A DNA stretch of 64,000 bases from Leptotrichia massiliensis. Lineage in GTDB: Bacteria > Fusobacteriota > Fusobacteriia > Fusobacteriales > Leptotrichiaceae. Location of the stretch: assembly GCF_900104625.1 (NCBI RefSeq), contig NZ_FNVZ01000005.1:372001-436000 (forward strand), in the 5' to 3' direction. Shown in pieces: positions 27,923 to 39,300 of this stretch (its first letter is position 1; the number at the start of each line of letters is the position of its first letter). The notes beneath the pieces are model-generated. The model was given only the letters and a program-made list of their open reading frames with translations. It did no database searches and was not told the origin of the DNA. The position numbers and the translations under genes were made by a program.

Positions 27923-29659
27923 ATGAAAAAATTACATATTTTAAGTACAATGATGCTGTCAGCAGCAACTGCAATGGCTCAGGAAATAAAGATAAATGGG
28001 GGCTGGGACTTTGACAGGGCATATAAAAATGATTTAACTAAACATCAGAAAGGTTTGTCGAATACTATTTATGACTATAAATTTAAAAATGGTCCCGTTG
28101 CAGGAATAGAGTGGCTGTTTGACAATCAGGGAAGGTTTGAATTAGGAATTGGTGCAGAACATAAGTTTTCTGTAAAATCTTCATCTTTAAAAGATAAAAA
28201 TGAAATGAAAATGTATGAAATAACACCGATGTACTTAACAAGTAAATATAATTTAATAACTTCTAAAAAAGGAAATGATCTGATGTATCTTATCGGAAGA
28301 GCAGGGTATGCTCAGGCTAAAGCTGGAAGAGACAACAAAGAAGATTTGAACGATAAAAATTTTCGTGGTGGTCTTTATTATGCTGGTGGTCTAGGTACTC
28401 AAGTTGGTCCCATTTCAATTGAAGCATTGTATGAAAGATCAAATTTACGATATGACAAAGTAAATTTAGGTAATATAAATAGAAATAATATAAGTACTCT
28501 AAATAATTTTAAAAAGACGAAAGACAATATAAATACTGTTGGTATAAGAATAGGATATAGTATCGGAAATACAAAAAATTTACCAAAGAAAAAAAATGAA
28601 ACTGTACCTTTTGATCCTTTTAGAACTGATATTTTTGCTAAAACAGGAGATATGCAATATACTACGGATAAAATTCAGAAAAAAAAATGGAATGGCGGAG
28701 AACTTAGATTAAATGCAGGATATAATTTTAAGAACAGATATAATGTTCAGCCAGAGCAATTTTTAGGAACAGGAATGAAAAATAATAAATGGCAGTCTGC
28801 AAAATCTGATTTTGATATAAAAAAAATGCCTGTTGTTGGCTTGGAATATTTATTTGATAATCAAGGAGTTGTTGAATTAGGTCTAGGCGTTGAACAAAAA
28901 TTTTATGATATTACTGCTTTTTTTAATGATAAAAATCAAAAACATGTTTTAAGAACATATCCCGCTTATGCTACAACAAAAATTAACTTAGTAAATAATA
29001 AAGGAGATAATCTTATTTACGCTGTTGGACGAATAGGATATGTACATGGTGAAATAAAGGAAGAAAACTTTAACAAGAAAGATCTTCGTGGCGGTCTTTA
29101 CTACGCTGGAGGATTAGGTACAGAATTAGGACCAGTTTCTATAGAAGCCCTTTACGAAAGGTCAAATTTTAAATATCAGCCAAAAGATACAGTCAGTCCT
29201 ATAAAAACTAAAGTTAAAATTGATACATTTGGTATAAGAGTAGGATATAGAATAGGAAGTATAAAAAATAAACCGAAAATAAAAGAAGTTAAAACAGCAG
29301 CATATACCTATAATATACCAGAAGAAGACAGGATAAATATAGCCGGCAATTTGAAAAACAAAAGTAATGAAGTTTTAACTTTTAAAAGAAGTTCTGCAAA
29401 AAAACTGAAATCTTTGGAAAATGAAATAAAGGAAGTTAGAGTGGCAGACCATAATAATTATAACGATATACCAGAAGAAGATAGGATAGATATAGCTGGT
29501 AATTTGAAAGAAAAAAGTAATACTGATTCAACTTTAAAAAAAGGTACTGTAAAAAGGGAAAAATACTTTGAAGATGAGATGAAAAAAGAAAACACTAAAA
29601 CTGTATCTGAAGAAGATTCCATAGATATAATCAATAATTTAAGTTTTAACAGATTATAA
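27923..29659 (+). CDS. Outer-membrane protein with two tandem β-barrel domains
   Basis: This is a 578-residue protein with a signal peptide (MKKLHILSTMMLSAATAMA) and two homologous domains, about 20-215 and 250-445. Both contain a GxEWLFDNQG or GLEYLFDNQG strand, an LGxGxExKF strand, an LIYxxGRxGY strand, RGGLYYAGGLGT..GP(I/V)SIEALYERSN, and a final GIRxGYxIG strand. Each looks like a small outer-membrane barrel. A charged tail carries three related units with EEDRINIAGNL, EEDRIDIAGNL and EEDSIDIINNL, spaced about 55 residues. Function is unknown; a porin-like or surface-binding role is inference. The mosaic glycosidase gene starts 76 bp downstream and may be co-transcribed. Confidence 0.75.
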   Translation: MKKLHILSTMMLSAATAMAQEIKINGGWDFDRAYKNDLTKHQKGLSNTIYDYKFKNGPVAGIEWLFDNQGRFELGIGAEHKFSVKSSSLKDKNEMKMYEITPMYLTSKYNLITSKKGNDLMYLIGRAGYAQAKAGRDNKEDLNDKNFRGGLYYAGGLGTQVGPISIEALYERSNLRYDKVNLGNINRNNISTLNNFKKTKDNINTVGIRIGYSIGNTKNLPKKKNETVPFDPFRTDIFAKTGDMQYTTDKIQKKKWNGGELRLNAGYNFKNRYNVQPEQFLGTGMKNNKWQSAKSDFDIKKMPVVGLEYLFDNQGVVELGLGVEQKFYDITAFFNDKNQKHVLRTYPAYATTKINLVNNKGDNLIYAVGRIGYVHGEIKEENFNKKDLRGGLYYAGGLGTELGPVSIEALYERSNFKYQPKDTVSPIKTKVKIDTFGIRVGYRIGSIKNKPKIKEVKTAAYTYNIPEEDRINIAGNLKNKSNEVLTFKRSSAKKLKSLENEIKEVRVADHNNYNDIPEEDRIDIAGNLKEKSNTDSTLKKGTVKREKYFEDEMKKENTKTVSEEDSIDIINNLSFNRL

Positions 29660-29735
29660 ATTATAGGTTTTCTAAAAAGAAAAAATTTGACTACAACATG
29701 AAGTTGAAACATTAATTTGGGAAAGGTGATAGAAA

Positions 29736-32700
29736 ATGAAAAGATTTATAATTGCTGTACTGATCTTAATTTTTATGAGTTTTTTGATAATGGCTGAAAA
29801 TATAGGTAATGTATCTTCTTCAGTAAGCGAAATAAAATCGAATAACGATATATTATTAAAATGTTCAAATATGGCGGGAGAAAGTACACAAGTAACTGGA
29901 ATAAATGAAAATAATGGGAATAATATATTTTTAAAATGTATGAATTCTGAAAATATAAATGAAAGTATAGTTACAACAAATAAAATTAATTCCAAAGATA
30001 TATTATTGGAATGTTTAAATCCGAGTGAAAAAACAGCAGGTGAAACAGAGAAAGTTGGAAATTCTAATGAAAAAATATTAAAATGTTCAAATATAGTTAA
30101 AATAATTAATGCGAGTGAATTACTTCAAACAGATAAAATTGGGGATGTCAAAGGAATACAGTTAAAATGTTCAAATCCAGTAAAAAATGTAAATACAGCT
30201 GAAAACCCACTATCTGAAAGCAACAGTTCAAAAGATATAGTTTTAAAATGTTCAAGTACATCTGAAAATCTTTTGAAAAACGAAACAACGATAAATAGTG
30301 AAAGAGTAACTACAACTGAAATAACATTAAAATGTTCAAATGTAGTTAAAGTTATTGATGGAAATAAAGTCTTTTCGGATAATTTAGAAAATTATGATGC
30401 AGTAATATTAAACTGTACAGAGAAAACAGAAAATAACAACAATATTATTGGTAATATAGGACAACCAAAAGGGAATATTGGGTCGTTAGGAAGTAATATA
30501 GGTGGAAAAGTTCCTATTGGACCTATTATTGGGGGAGCAGTAGGAATTCCTGCTGTTGGAGCGATTGTCGGAGGAATTGGACATCATGGTGGTAAAGGAA
30601 AAGATGACTCTCCGAAAGCTCAAAATGGTGGTAACAATGGTTCAAATAATAGTGGAAAAAATGATATTGGAAAACCCAAAAAAGATGATTCAAAAATACA
30701 TAATGTAAAAGGAATTGGAATTCAGCCAGTTAATCCTTTTTGGAGAAGTAATCTTCAAGAAGCGGAAGACTCTTATTCAAAAATAGCAAGGGTAGGATTT
30801 CAGTGGGTAAGAATTACAGCTTCGTGGCATAGAATTCAATCTTCAAAAAACGGAGGGTATGACTGGCAGGACATAGATGATGCTATTGCTCTTGCAAAAA
30901 AATATAACTTAAAAGTTTTGATGCAAATAAGTAGTGCTCCCGAATGGGCAACAGGAGTAGACAAACTTTCAGCTGCTGAAAAAAATGCGTTAAATGCAAG
31001 AAAAATTTGGGTAGCATCATTTGCTCCGCTTCCGCAGTATGATAATGATTTTTCAAATTTTGTAAGTGCATTAGTAAATAGATATGCTCGGCAAGGAGTA
31101 ATTGACTATGAATTTTGGAATGAACCAGGAAATCCAGAATTTTGGCATGACACGATTCAAAATCCTAAACCTAATCCTGAACATTATACTCATTTATTGA
31201 AAATAGCCTATACAGCAGCACATAATGCACATAATGATGTAAATGTTATGGCTGGTGGAATGACAGTAGGAGGGAGTAATAATTCAACAGGGTATATTGG
31301 ACCTATGGAATTTTTAGAGAGAATGTACAGAGCTGGAGCAAAAGAATATTTTGACGGTGTATCACATCATCCTTATGGAATTTATGCTAGAGCTTTTCGG
31401 GATAATGGATGGGCAAATATGATAGGTGATGTTGTAAAACCTGGAGGCGGAGAAAAAACATTATATCAGATAATGTTAGAGAATGGTGATGGAAATAAAA
31501 AAATATGGCCGTCAGAAGTAGGACTAGATGCCGCTTATCCTGGAGTCGATGAAACAAAACAAGCCAATGTAATAAGCCAAATTTTAGGATGGTATCAAAA
31601 ATCAAATATATTTGGGCCTCTTATTCTATATCAAGCAAAAGACAGAAAGCCTTATATTACTTCAGGAGTAGTTGATAGAGATAGTAATGGCGATGGGTGG
31701 CTTGATGTAAATATTGATACAAATGGCGATGGTATTCCTGATGCAAATATTGACGCAGATAATAATGGACGGCCTGATATACTGGATGCTGCAGACCCTG
31801 CAAATTATTTTGGGATTTGGAAGTCAGATGGTACTGAAAAGAAGGCAGTAGATGTGATTCGAAGATTTATTAATAATCAGCCGTTACCTGGATCAAATCC
31901 ATTAACAAATGGATGTGATAGTGCCACAGATGCTTCAGGACAATGGAAGAGTGTAAAATGTTGGGAATTTAAAGATAGAAATCTCCCTTCTGATTGGCAA
32001 AGTAAAAAGGCTATTAATCATCTAAATAGTCACTTGTCTTATTTACACAATAATATCAGTCTTGTAAACGGTGATCATGTTAGAATTACTACACGTCGTC
32101 ATTGTGTTAATAGAAGAGGAGACCCGTTAACTGATGCAAATGCGACTACAGGAGTTTGTCCTGCAGGTAAGGTTACCCAATATTCGAGTGGTAGGCTAGA
32201 ATCTAATAAGCTTGTGGATGCTTCTAAGCCGTTCCGTGCAGAAGTACGTGCCAGAATGAACTGGAATCGTCTGCAAGGAATGCGTACAGCTCTTTGGATG
32301 CAGAAACAGCACAATGATGTAGATACGCCTATTTGTAAAAATCCAGGTGGAAGTGCCCCTTACGGTTCACTATTAATTTTAGAATGGTTTGCAAGCACTC
32401 CTAGTTATGCATGGCCTGCAACTAATATTAGCTGTTATTACAGCCAAGTTAATCACGAGTGGACACCGCGTGGATTTACACATCGACTGGAAAATATTGT
32501 TGGTGGACACACTACATCACTAACACATGAATGGCACGTTTGGGCAATTGAGTTTGATGGAACAAAAGTACGTTATTATATGGATGGAAGGTTGATTCCA
32601 GTAGTTCATTATCGTATTAAGGATGCTCAACGTATCAGTGTAGTTGACAATACTAGATATGATCAATACGGTAACTATCTTTCTACTATGCCAGATGAAG

Positions 32701-32882
32701 ACTTTAGCAAGCTAAATATTCCTTCTGCCTTAATTAAACAAGGATTTGAGAACGATAAATGGCATTTCATTTTTAATGATTATGTGGAATGGGAACCAGG
32801 TTTGAATCCACCTTCTGAACATTCTCCGTTCCCAGTTCAAACTACAGAGATTGACTACGTACGTTTGTATCGTAAAAATTGA
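29736..32882 (+). CDS. Secreted mosaic glycosidase: Cys repeats, GH39-like, Ca2+ repeats, GH16-like
   Basis: This is a 1048-residue exported protein. A signal peptide (1-20) is followed by eight repeats with a core like ILLKCSN, each with one Cys (43, 68, 93, 117, 145, 172, 200, 227). A Gly-rich linker (240-320) leads to a GH39/PslG-like barrel (about 325-715) with YEFWNEPGNPEFW (acid/base Glu463) and WPSEVGL (probable nucleophile Glu594). Thrombospondin-3/dockerin-like Ca2+ repeats (647-681, NGDG and PD motifs) are inserted before the last barrel segment YFGIWKSDGTEKKAVDVI. Residues 740-1048 resemble GH16/concanavalin folds, but the catalytic E-x-D-x-x-E reads SLLILE (878-883). Arg codons shift from AGA to CGT in this last part. 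The substrate, perhaps biofilm glucan, is unknown. Confidence 0.8.
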   Translation: MKRFIIAVLILIFMSFLIMAENIGNVSSSVSEIKSNNDILLKCSNMAGESTQVTGINENNGNNIFLKCMNSENINESIVTTNKINSKDILLECLNPSEKTAGETEKVGNSNEKILKCSNIVKIINASELLQTDKIGDVKGIQLKCSNPVKNVNTAENPLSESNSSKDIVLKCSSTSENLLKNETTINSERVTTTEITLKCSNVVKVIDGNKVFSDNLENYDAVILNCTEKTENNNNIIGNIGQPKGNIGSLGSNIGGKVPIGPIIGGAVGIPAVGAIVGGIGHHGGKGKDDSPKAQNGGNNGSNNSGKNDIGKPKKDDSKIHNVKGIGIQPVNPFWRSNLQEAEDSYSKIARVGFQWVRITASWHRIQSSKNGGYDWQDIDDAIALAKKYNLKVLMQISSAPEWATGVDKLSAAEKNALNARKIWVASFAPLPQYDNDFSNFVSALVNRYARQGVIDYEFWNEPGNPEFWHDTIQNPKPNPEHYTHLLKIAYTAAHNAHNDVNVMAGGMTVGGSNNSTGYIGPMEFLERMYRAGAKEYFDGVSHHPYGIYARAFRDNGWANMIGDVVKPGGGEKTLYQIMLENGDGNKKIWPSEVGLDAAYPGVDETKQANVISQILGWYQKSNIFGPLILYQAKDRKPYITSGVVDRDSNGDGWLDVNIDTNGDGIPDANIDADNNGRPDILDAADPANYFGIWKSDGTEKKAVDVIRRFINNQPLPGSNPLTNGCDSATDASGQWKSVKCWEFKDRNLPSDWQSKKAINHLNSHLSYLHNNISLVNGDHVRITTRRHCVNRRGDPLTDANATTGVCPAGKVTQYSSGRLESNKLVDASKPFRAEVRARMNWNRLQGMRTALWMQKQHNDVDTPICKNPGGSAPYGSLLILEWFASTPSYAWPATNISCYYSQVNHEWTPRGFTHRLENIVGGHTTSLTHEWHVWAIEFDGTKVRYYMDGRLIPVVHYRIKDAQRISVVDNTRYDQYGNYLSTMPDEDFSKLNIPSALIKQGFENDKWHFIFNDYVEWEPGLNPPSEHSPFPVQTTEIDYVRLYRKN

Positions 32883-32941
32883 TTTTATATCAGATATACG
32901 AGCTAAAGAAAGATAATTTTAAATTTGTTTAAAAAAAGATA

Positions 32942-32982
32942 AACTGTTTCATAAGAATGATTTTATGAAGCAGTTTTCTTTT
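32942..32982 (+). terminator. Intrinsic terminator of the glycosidase gene
   Basis: AACTGTTTCATAA (32942-32954) pairs with TTATGAAGCAGTT (32963-32975), 13 bp with one G·U, followed by T-rich sequence. Confidence 0.85.
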
Positions 32983-32993
32983 GTTATATATAC

Positions 32994-33124
32994 TTGAAAC
33001 AATTTAAAATGGAACTACTAAAATTATACAAATTTAGTGTTTGGGTAAAATAGTCATAGCTTTTTATTTTTCTTCTATCTCTTGTCTATAATAACCAGAC
33101 CTTATAAAATTTGAATTGTCAATA
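32994..33124. repeat. Right copy of the degenerate repeat flanking the island
   Basis: The stretch at 33022-33060 (AATTATACAAATTTAGTGTT, then TGGGTAAAATAGTCATAG) matches 27413-27450. The block 33066-33124, with ACCTTATAAAATTTGAATTG, matches 27661-27718. The two blocks are adjacent here but 210 bp apart on the left, where a terminator and other DNA lie between them. Confidence 0.55.
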
Positions 33125-33152
33125 TATTCATATACAAAATTTTGAAAAAAAC

Positions 33153-33181
33153 TTTACAAATGTGAAAAAATTAGTTATAAT
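33153..33181 (+). promoter_or_regulatory. Promoter of the lysine operon
   Basis: TTTACA (33153-33158) and TATAAT (33176-33181) are 17 bp apart and end 11 bases before the riboswitch. Confidence 0.8.
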
Positions 33182-33192
33182 AATAAATATTA

Positions 33193-33362
33193 TGTGATAG
33201 AGGTGCAATTATTAAAAGTAAATTTATGGAGAAAAGTCGATTCTGTGAAATAAGTTGAAAGGAATAATTGCCGAAGTGTAAGGATTGACTATCTTTATTG
33301 CTGGGGCTATGGAGAATATCCATAGGACTGTCATTATCAAAGGATAATGGGGAGCTGTCAGA
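33193..33362 (+). ncRNA. Lysine riboswitch (L-box)
   Basis: The region has the L-box conserved blocks in order: GATAGAGGTGC, TATGGAGAAAAGTCGATTC, TGTGAAATAAGTTGAAAGG, TTGCCGAAGTG, GCTGGGGCTATGG, GGACTGTCA and GGGGAGCTGTCA. The first and last blocks pair to close the domain. It lies just before lysA, the expected target. The RNA senses lysine and, with the downstream terminator, should switch off the lysine and DAP genes when lysine is abundant. Confidence 0.93.
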
Positions 33363-36300
33363 TATAATTCATATAAATTTTTTAAGTTTTTTAGTTTTAA
33401 ATAAAAATAATAAAAATTTTTAGATATATGTTTTATATGCTGATGCTTGTTATCGGCATTTTTTATTATCCGAAAAACAAAAATACTGAAAGGAGAAGGA
33501 AATTTTTTATTTTTAAAAAGTTTCTGTGGAAATATGAAATTATTTGGAACGTCGAAAGTTAATGAAAAAGGCAATTTATCAATAGGAGGAGTGGATACCG
33601 TTGAACTCGTAAAAGAATTTAAAACGCCACTTTATGTTATGGATCAGGAGCTTATTGAAACAACGATAGATAAAATGAAAGAGGCATTTAAGTCTACGAG
33701 ATTTAATACAAGAATTGCTTATGCTGGGAAAGCGTTTTTGTCAACGGGGATGATTAAACTGGTTGAATCAAAAGGACTGGATTTGGATGTTGTTTCGGGC
33801 GGAGAACTTTATACTGCTCATAAAGCGGGATTTCCGATGAATAAAGTTCATTTGCATGGAAACAATAAATTAGTAAGTGAAATTAAAATGGCTGTTGAAT
33901 TTGGGATTGATACGATTGTTGTTGATAATGAAGATGAAATTGATAAAATTGAGAGAATTTGCCGTGAAAAAGGGAAGAAACAGGCTGTGCTTGTGAGAAT
34001 CGATCCAGGAATAGAGGCACATACGCATCATTATATAAAGACTTCTGGGCTTACTTCAAAATTTGGAATTTCATTGTTTCAGGATAATTTATTTGATATA
34101 ATTAAAAGGCTGAATGATAGCGAATGGATAGAATTTAAAGGATTTCATACGCATATCGGTTCACAAATTTTCCAATCGGCGTTCTTTATATTTGCTCTAG
34201 ATGAGATTTTTAAATATTTAGATAAATTGAAAAAGGAATTGGGAATAGTAGTTCACACAGTAAATATGGGTGGAGGATTTGGAGTTTACTATAAGGAAGG
34301 AGATGATCCGAAACCGATAGAGGAAGTACTTAGTGAAATAATAACATACACGGAAGCAATGGAAATTAAATATCAGATTGGATTTAAGGAACTTTGCATT
34401 GAGCCAGGAAGAAGTATTGTCGGAAATGCTGGAACTACTTTGTACGAAGTTGGAGGAATTAAGGAAACAGTCGGCGGAAAAACGTATGTATTTATAGATG
34501 GAGGAATGTCGGATAATATAAGAACGGCATTATATCAGGCAGAATATGAAGCTGGAGTTGTAAGCAAGCTAAATGATACAGATGTAAGAGAAATAACTTT
34601 GGCAGGAAAACTGTGTGAATCAGGGGATATTATCATTGAAAAAGGAAAATTGCCAAAAGCAACAGAAATTGGAGATATTGTGGCAGTAACGACAACAGGG
34701 GCATATTGTTACACAATGTCAAGCAACTATAACAGAATGATGCGACCAGCAGTTGTATTCGTAAAGAATGGAAAAGCTAAAGTTGCGGTAAAGAGAGAAA
34801 CATTGGATGATTTAATTAGAAATGATGAAATTTTTGATTTATAAAAAATAAGAAAGAGGTGAATTTATTGTGATTATTGTACATAAATATGGTGGAACTT
34901 CGGTTGCTACAACGGAGAAAATAATGAATATCGCAAAATATTTGGGAAGTGTGAAGGATTCTGGAAACGATGTGGTTGTCGTGGTTTCAGCGATGGGAAA
35001 AACTACAGATGCCTTAATAAAATTGGCTCACGAAATTACCGATAAACCTGATTTGAGGGAAATGGACAGGCTGATGTCAACTGGAGAGCAGCAGACAATC
35101 GCATTGCTTAGCATCGCTTTACAGACGCTTGGATACGAGGCTATCTCGCTTACAGGGGCTCAGGCAGGAATAAAAACAAGCGGACATTATACAAAAAACA
35201 GAATCGAAGACATTAACGGAAAAGAGATAAAAGAACATTTATCAAAAGGGAAAATTGTAGTTGTGGCTGGATTTCAGGGAGTAAATGAAGCTGGAGATGT
35301 GACAACTTTGGGACGTGGAGGATCTGATACTTCGGCTGTTGCTCTAGCGGCTGCACTTGGAGGGAAATGTGAAATTTACACAGATGTGGACGGAATTTAT
35401 TCAATTGATCCAAGAGTTTATAAAGATGCCAAAAAATTGCCAGTTGTTTCTTATGATGAAATGATGGAGCTGGCTTTTTTAGGAGCTGGAGTAATGGAGC
35501 CAAGAGCAGTTGAGCTTGGAAGCAAATATGGTGTAGAAATTTACGTTGGAAAATCGCTTGGAGAAAAAAACGGAACGATTATAACATCAAGAGAAAAAAC
35601 AAAGGAGAATAAGGAAATGGAGCAAAAAGTAATAACAGGGGTATCAATCAATGAAAATATGGTAATGGTAAACGTGGAGGAAATTCCAACAAATGCACAA
35701 AACGTGTATGAAATCTTCAAAAGAGCCGAAGCAAACGGAATAAACATTGATATAATAAGTCAAAATGATGTAACAAGCCATCACGGAAGCTTTGCCTTCA
35801 CTTGTCCAAAAACAGATATTGCGGCACTTGAAAAAATTGGAGCAGAAATAGAAGCAGAATTTCCAAGAACATCGTTCATAATAAATCCTTACATTACAAA
35901 AGTTTCTGTAGTAGGAATAGGACTGATAAGCAACATTGGAGTTGCTGCCAAAATGTTTAGAATCCTTTCAGAAAACGACATAAGTTTCCATCAGGTTTCT
36001 ACTTCTGAAATCAGTATTTCGTTAGTTGTAGACGAAGTTATGGGAAAAAGAGTAGCTGAATTATTTGCTAAGGAATTTGATTTGTAAAAGGAGAGTCTGA
36101 GTTAAAAGAATAGTAATGAAACTATATCAAAGTATCTTTTTAAGCAATTCAAAGATTATTAAAAAAAATAAATTTTATAATGTGAACTAGATAAAGTATT
36201 TTTAAAGGAAATTTTATGAAAAGAGTTTTGATAACAGGTGCAAGCAGTGGAATTGGATATGAACTTGCTAAAATTTATGCAGAAAATGGACATGACTTGG

Positions 36301-39300
36301 TTATTGTGGCACGAAACAGGGATAAATTGGGAATGCTGCAAAAAGAAATTTTTGAGGAAATTTCTAAAAATATTAAAGTAACTGTGATTGAAAATGACTT
36401 GTCACAGGAAAATGCTGCTGAAAGGCTTTATAATCAGATAAAATCTAGCAATCTTAAAATTGATACGCTTGTGAATAATGCTGGAGCGGGTATTTATGGA
36501 AGGTTTTCTGAATTTGATGAAGAAACGATGAAAAGAAATGATGCAATGATAAATTTGAATATAAAGGCAGTTGTAGAATTGACAAGGCTGTTTTTGGCTG
36601 ACATGATAAAAGATGGAAGAGGCGAGATATTAAATGTTTCTTCAGTCGCAGCTTTTATGCCAGGACCTCTGATGAGTACGTATTATGCGAGCAAGGCCTT
36701 TGTGCAGTCGTTTACTGAAGCGGTTAGGGAAGAAATGAAAAATGATATTCGTACGAAAAATATAAAAATATGTGCTCTTTGTCCTGGTCCAACAGCTACT
36801 GAATTTGAAAAAAGCAGTAATTTGGAAGAAAGTTCACTTTTTGAACGAATGAAAGTTATGTCAGCTAAAAAAGTGGCTGAAATTGGCTATAAGAAATTTC
36901 AGAAGGGGAAAATAATTATAATTCCTGGAATTTTTAATAGAATTGCAGTTTTTGGAACTAGATTTTTTTCAAGAAAGTTTGTTGTAAGAATAGCTAGAAA
37001 AATTCAGGAAAAAAAGAAAGATTCTTAATAAAAAAATTTTAGTATAAGTTGAGAATATTTTAAAAATTAAAGGAGGTTTTGAAATGTTAAAATTTGAAAA
37101 GTATCAAGGTGCGGGGAATGATTTTATTATTGTTACTGAAAGGGAACTAATTGAAAAGGGGATACCTGAATATGGGGAATTTGCTAGTCAGGTTTGTGAC
37201 AGGCATTTCGGAATAGGTGCAGATGGTCTGATTATTTTAAAATATGTGGCAAGCATGCCATTTATGTTTTTCTTTAATGGAGATGGAAGTCAAGCACCAA
37301 TGTGTGGAAATGGAATAAGATGTTTTTCACATTATCTTGCGAATAATCATTTAGTTGAAGGGGATGAATTTGTTGTAAAAACAGTTCCTGGCGACTTAAT
37401 GATAAGAGTAAATTATGATGAGGAAAAAGATGATTTTTCAGCAAGAGTGAATATGGGTAAACCTGTTTTTAATGTAAAAGAATTGATAAATACTGAAAAA
37501 GAGCAGTTTTTAAGAGAAAAAATCAATATCGATGGAACAGAAATTGAAATTTCATATATTTTTATGGGAACTGACCATTCTGTAATATTTGTAAATGATT
37601 TTAATGATTACAATATTGATGAATTTGGTAAAAAAATTGAAAATTATACTGATTTGTTTCCAAAAAAAGTTAATGTAAACTTTGTGAAAGTGCATGATAG
37701 AAAACATATGGAAGTAATCACTTGGGAACGTGGGGCAGGACGGACATTAGCTTGTGGAACAGGCGTAACTGCTTCAGCAGTATTGGCAAAGACTTTTGGA
37801 TTTGTTGATGAAAAAGTGAATGTAAAAGTTCCAGGCGGTCAGCTTGTTATTGAGTATGAAGGTGGAGAAAACGATGCTTTTATGACAGGACCTAGTGAAA
37901 AAATAGCTGAAGGATTGTATAAATATCAAAGATAACTTGAATATTGTATTATTTTCAGTGTAATAATTAAGTTAATTATAAATTTAAAAGTAAATACTAT
38001 TCAGCAATGAAATTAAGCCTTTTTATTTATTAAAAAAATATAATTTGTACTTTTTAGATAGAGTTTAGTTATATTTAAAATTTTAAATAGGAATAAAATA
38101 AAAAATTAGGAAACTAAATTAAGGAAAGAAGGAATAAAATGAAATTTGAAGGTTCATACGTGGCTTTAATTACGCCATTTAAAAATAATGGAACGGAATT
38201 GGATGAAGATAAATTAAGAGAATTGGTAAATTATCACATTGAAAATGGAACATCTGGAATAGTACCTTGCGGAACGACTGGAGAAGCTCCAACTCTGACA
38301 TTTGCAGAACATGAAAAAGTAATAAAAATAGTTGTGGAAGAAGTGAAAGGAAGAATACAAGTAGTCGCTGGAGCAGGATCGAATAACACAACAAGAGCGA
38401 TAGAACTTACAAAATACGCAAAGGAACTGGGAGCGGATGCAGCGTTAAGCACTTGCCCATACTACAATAAACCAAGTCAAAGAGGACTTTATGAACACTA
38501 CAAAACAATTGCACAGGAAGCAAAATTTCCTATAATGCTTTACAATGTGCCTGGAAGAACAGGAACAAATATCGAAGCAGAAACAATCGCAAAACTGGCT
38601 GAACTGCCTGAAATTGTAGCTGTAAAGGAAGCGACAGGAAGTCTTGAACAAATGATAAGAATTCAGGATTTATGCGGAGATAAAATTGAAATTCTTTCAG
38701 GAGAAGATCACCTAATCCTGCCAATGCTGTCAATCGGCGCAAAAGGAGTCGTTTCTGTAGTTGCCAACATAATGCCCCAAGAAATGAGCGATCTAATCAG
38801 TTCATTCTTAAACAAGAACTTTGACAAAGCGTTTGAACTGCACACAAAATTATACGATGTAAGCAGAAACATGTTCGTGGAAGGAAACCCTGTAACTGTG
38901 AAGGCTGCTATGAAAATACTTGGAAAACTTGACAATGACATAGTAAGATTGCCATTGACGGCAGCTGAAGCTGATACTTATGGGAAATTGACAAAAGTGT
39001 TTAAAGAAAAAGGGATTTTTTAATTTTTTGTTATTTTTGGAGGAAATGTATTGTGAGTAAATTATTAATATTAGGTAATACTAATGTGTATACATTTTGC
39101 AATTCTATTTTAGGTGCTAATGAAAAATCGAAAGAAATATTTGATGGAGAAAGTATTAGTGAAATATATGTAATTCATTCACCTGAATCTTTTAATGAAC
39201 TTTTTGTTAAAAATAATGATAAAGAAAATGGAAATACACGAGAATGGATTGATGAAATAGAAAGACATGGAATAAAAGAAGATTTTTTTATTCATAAGAT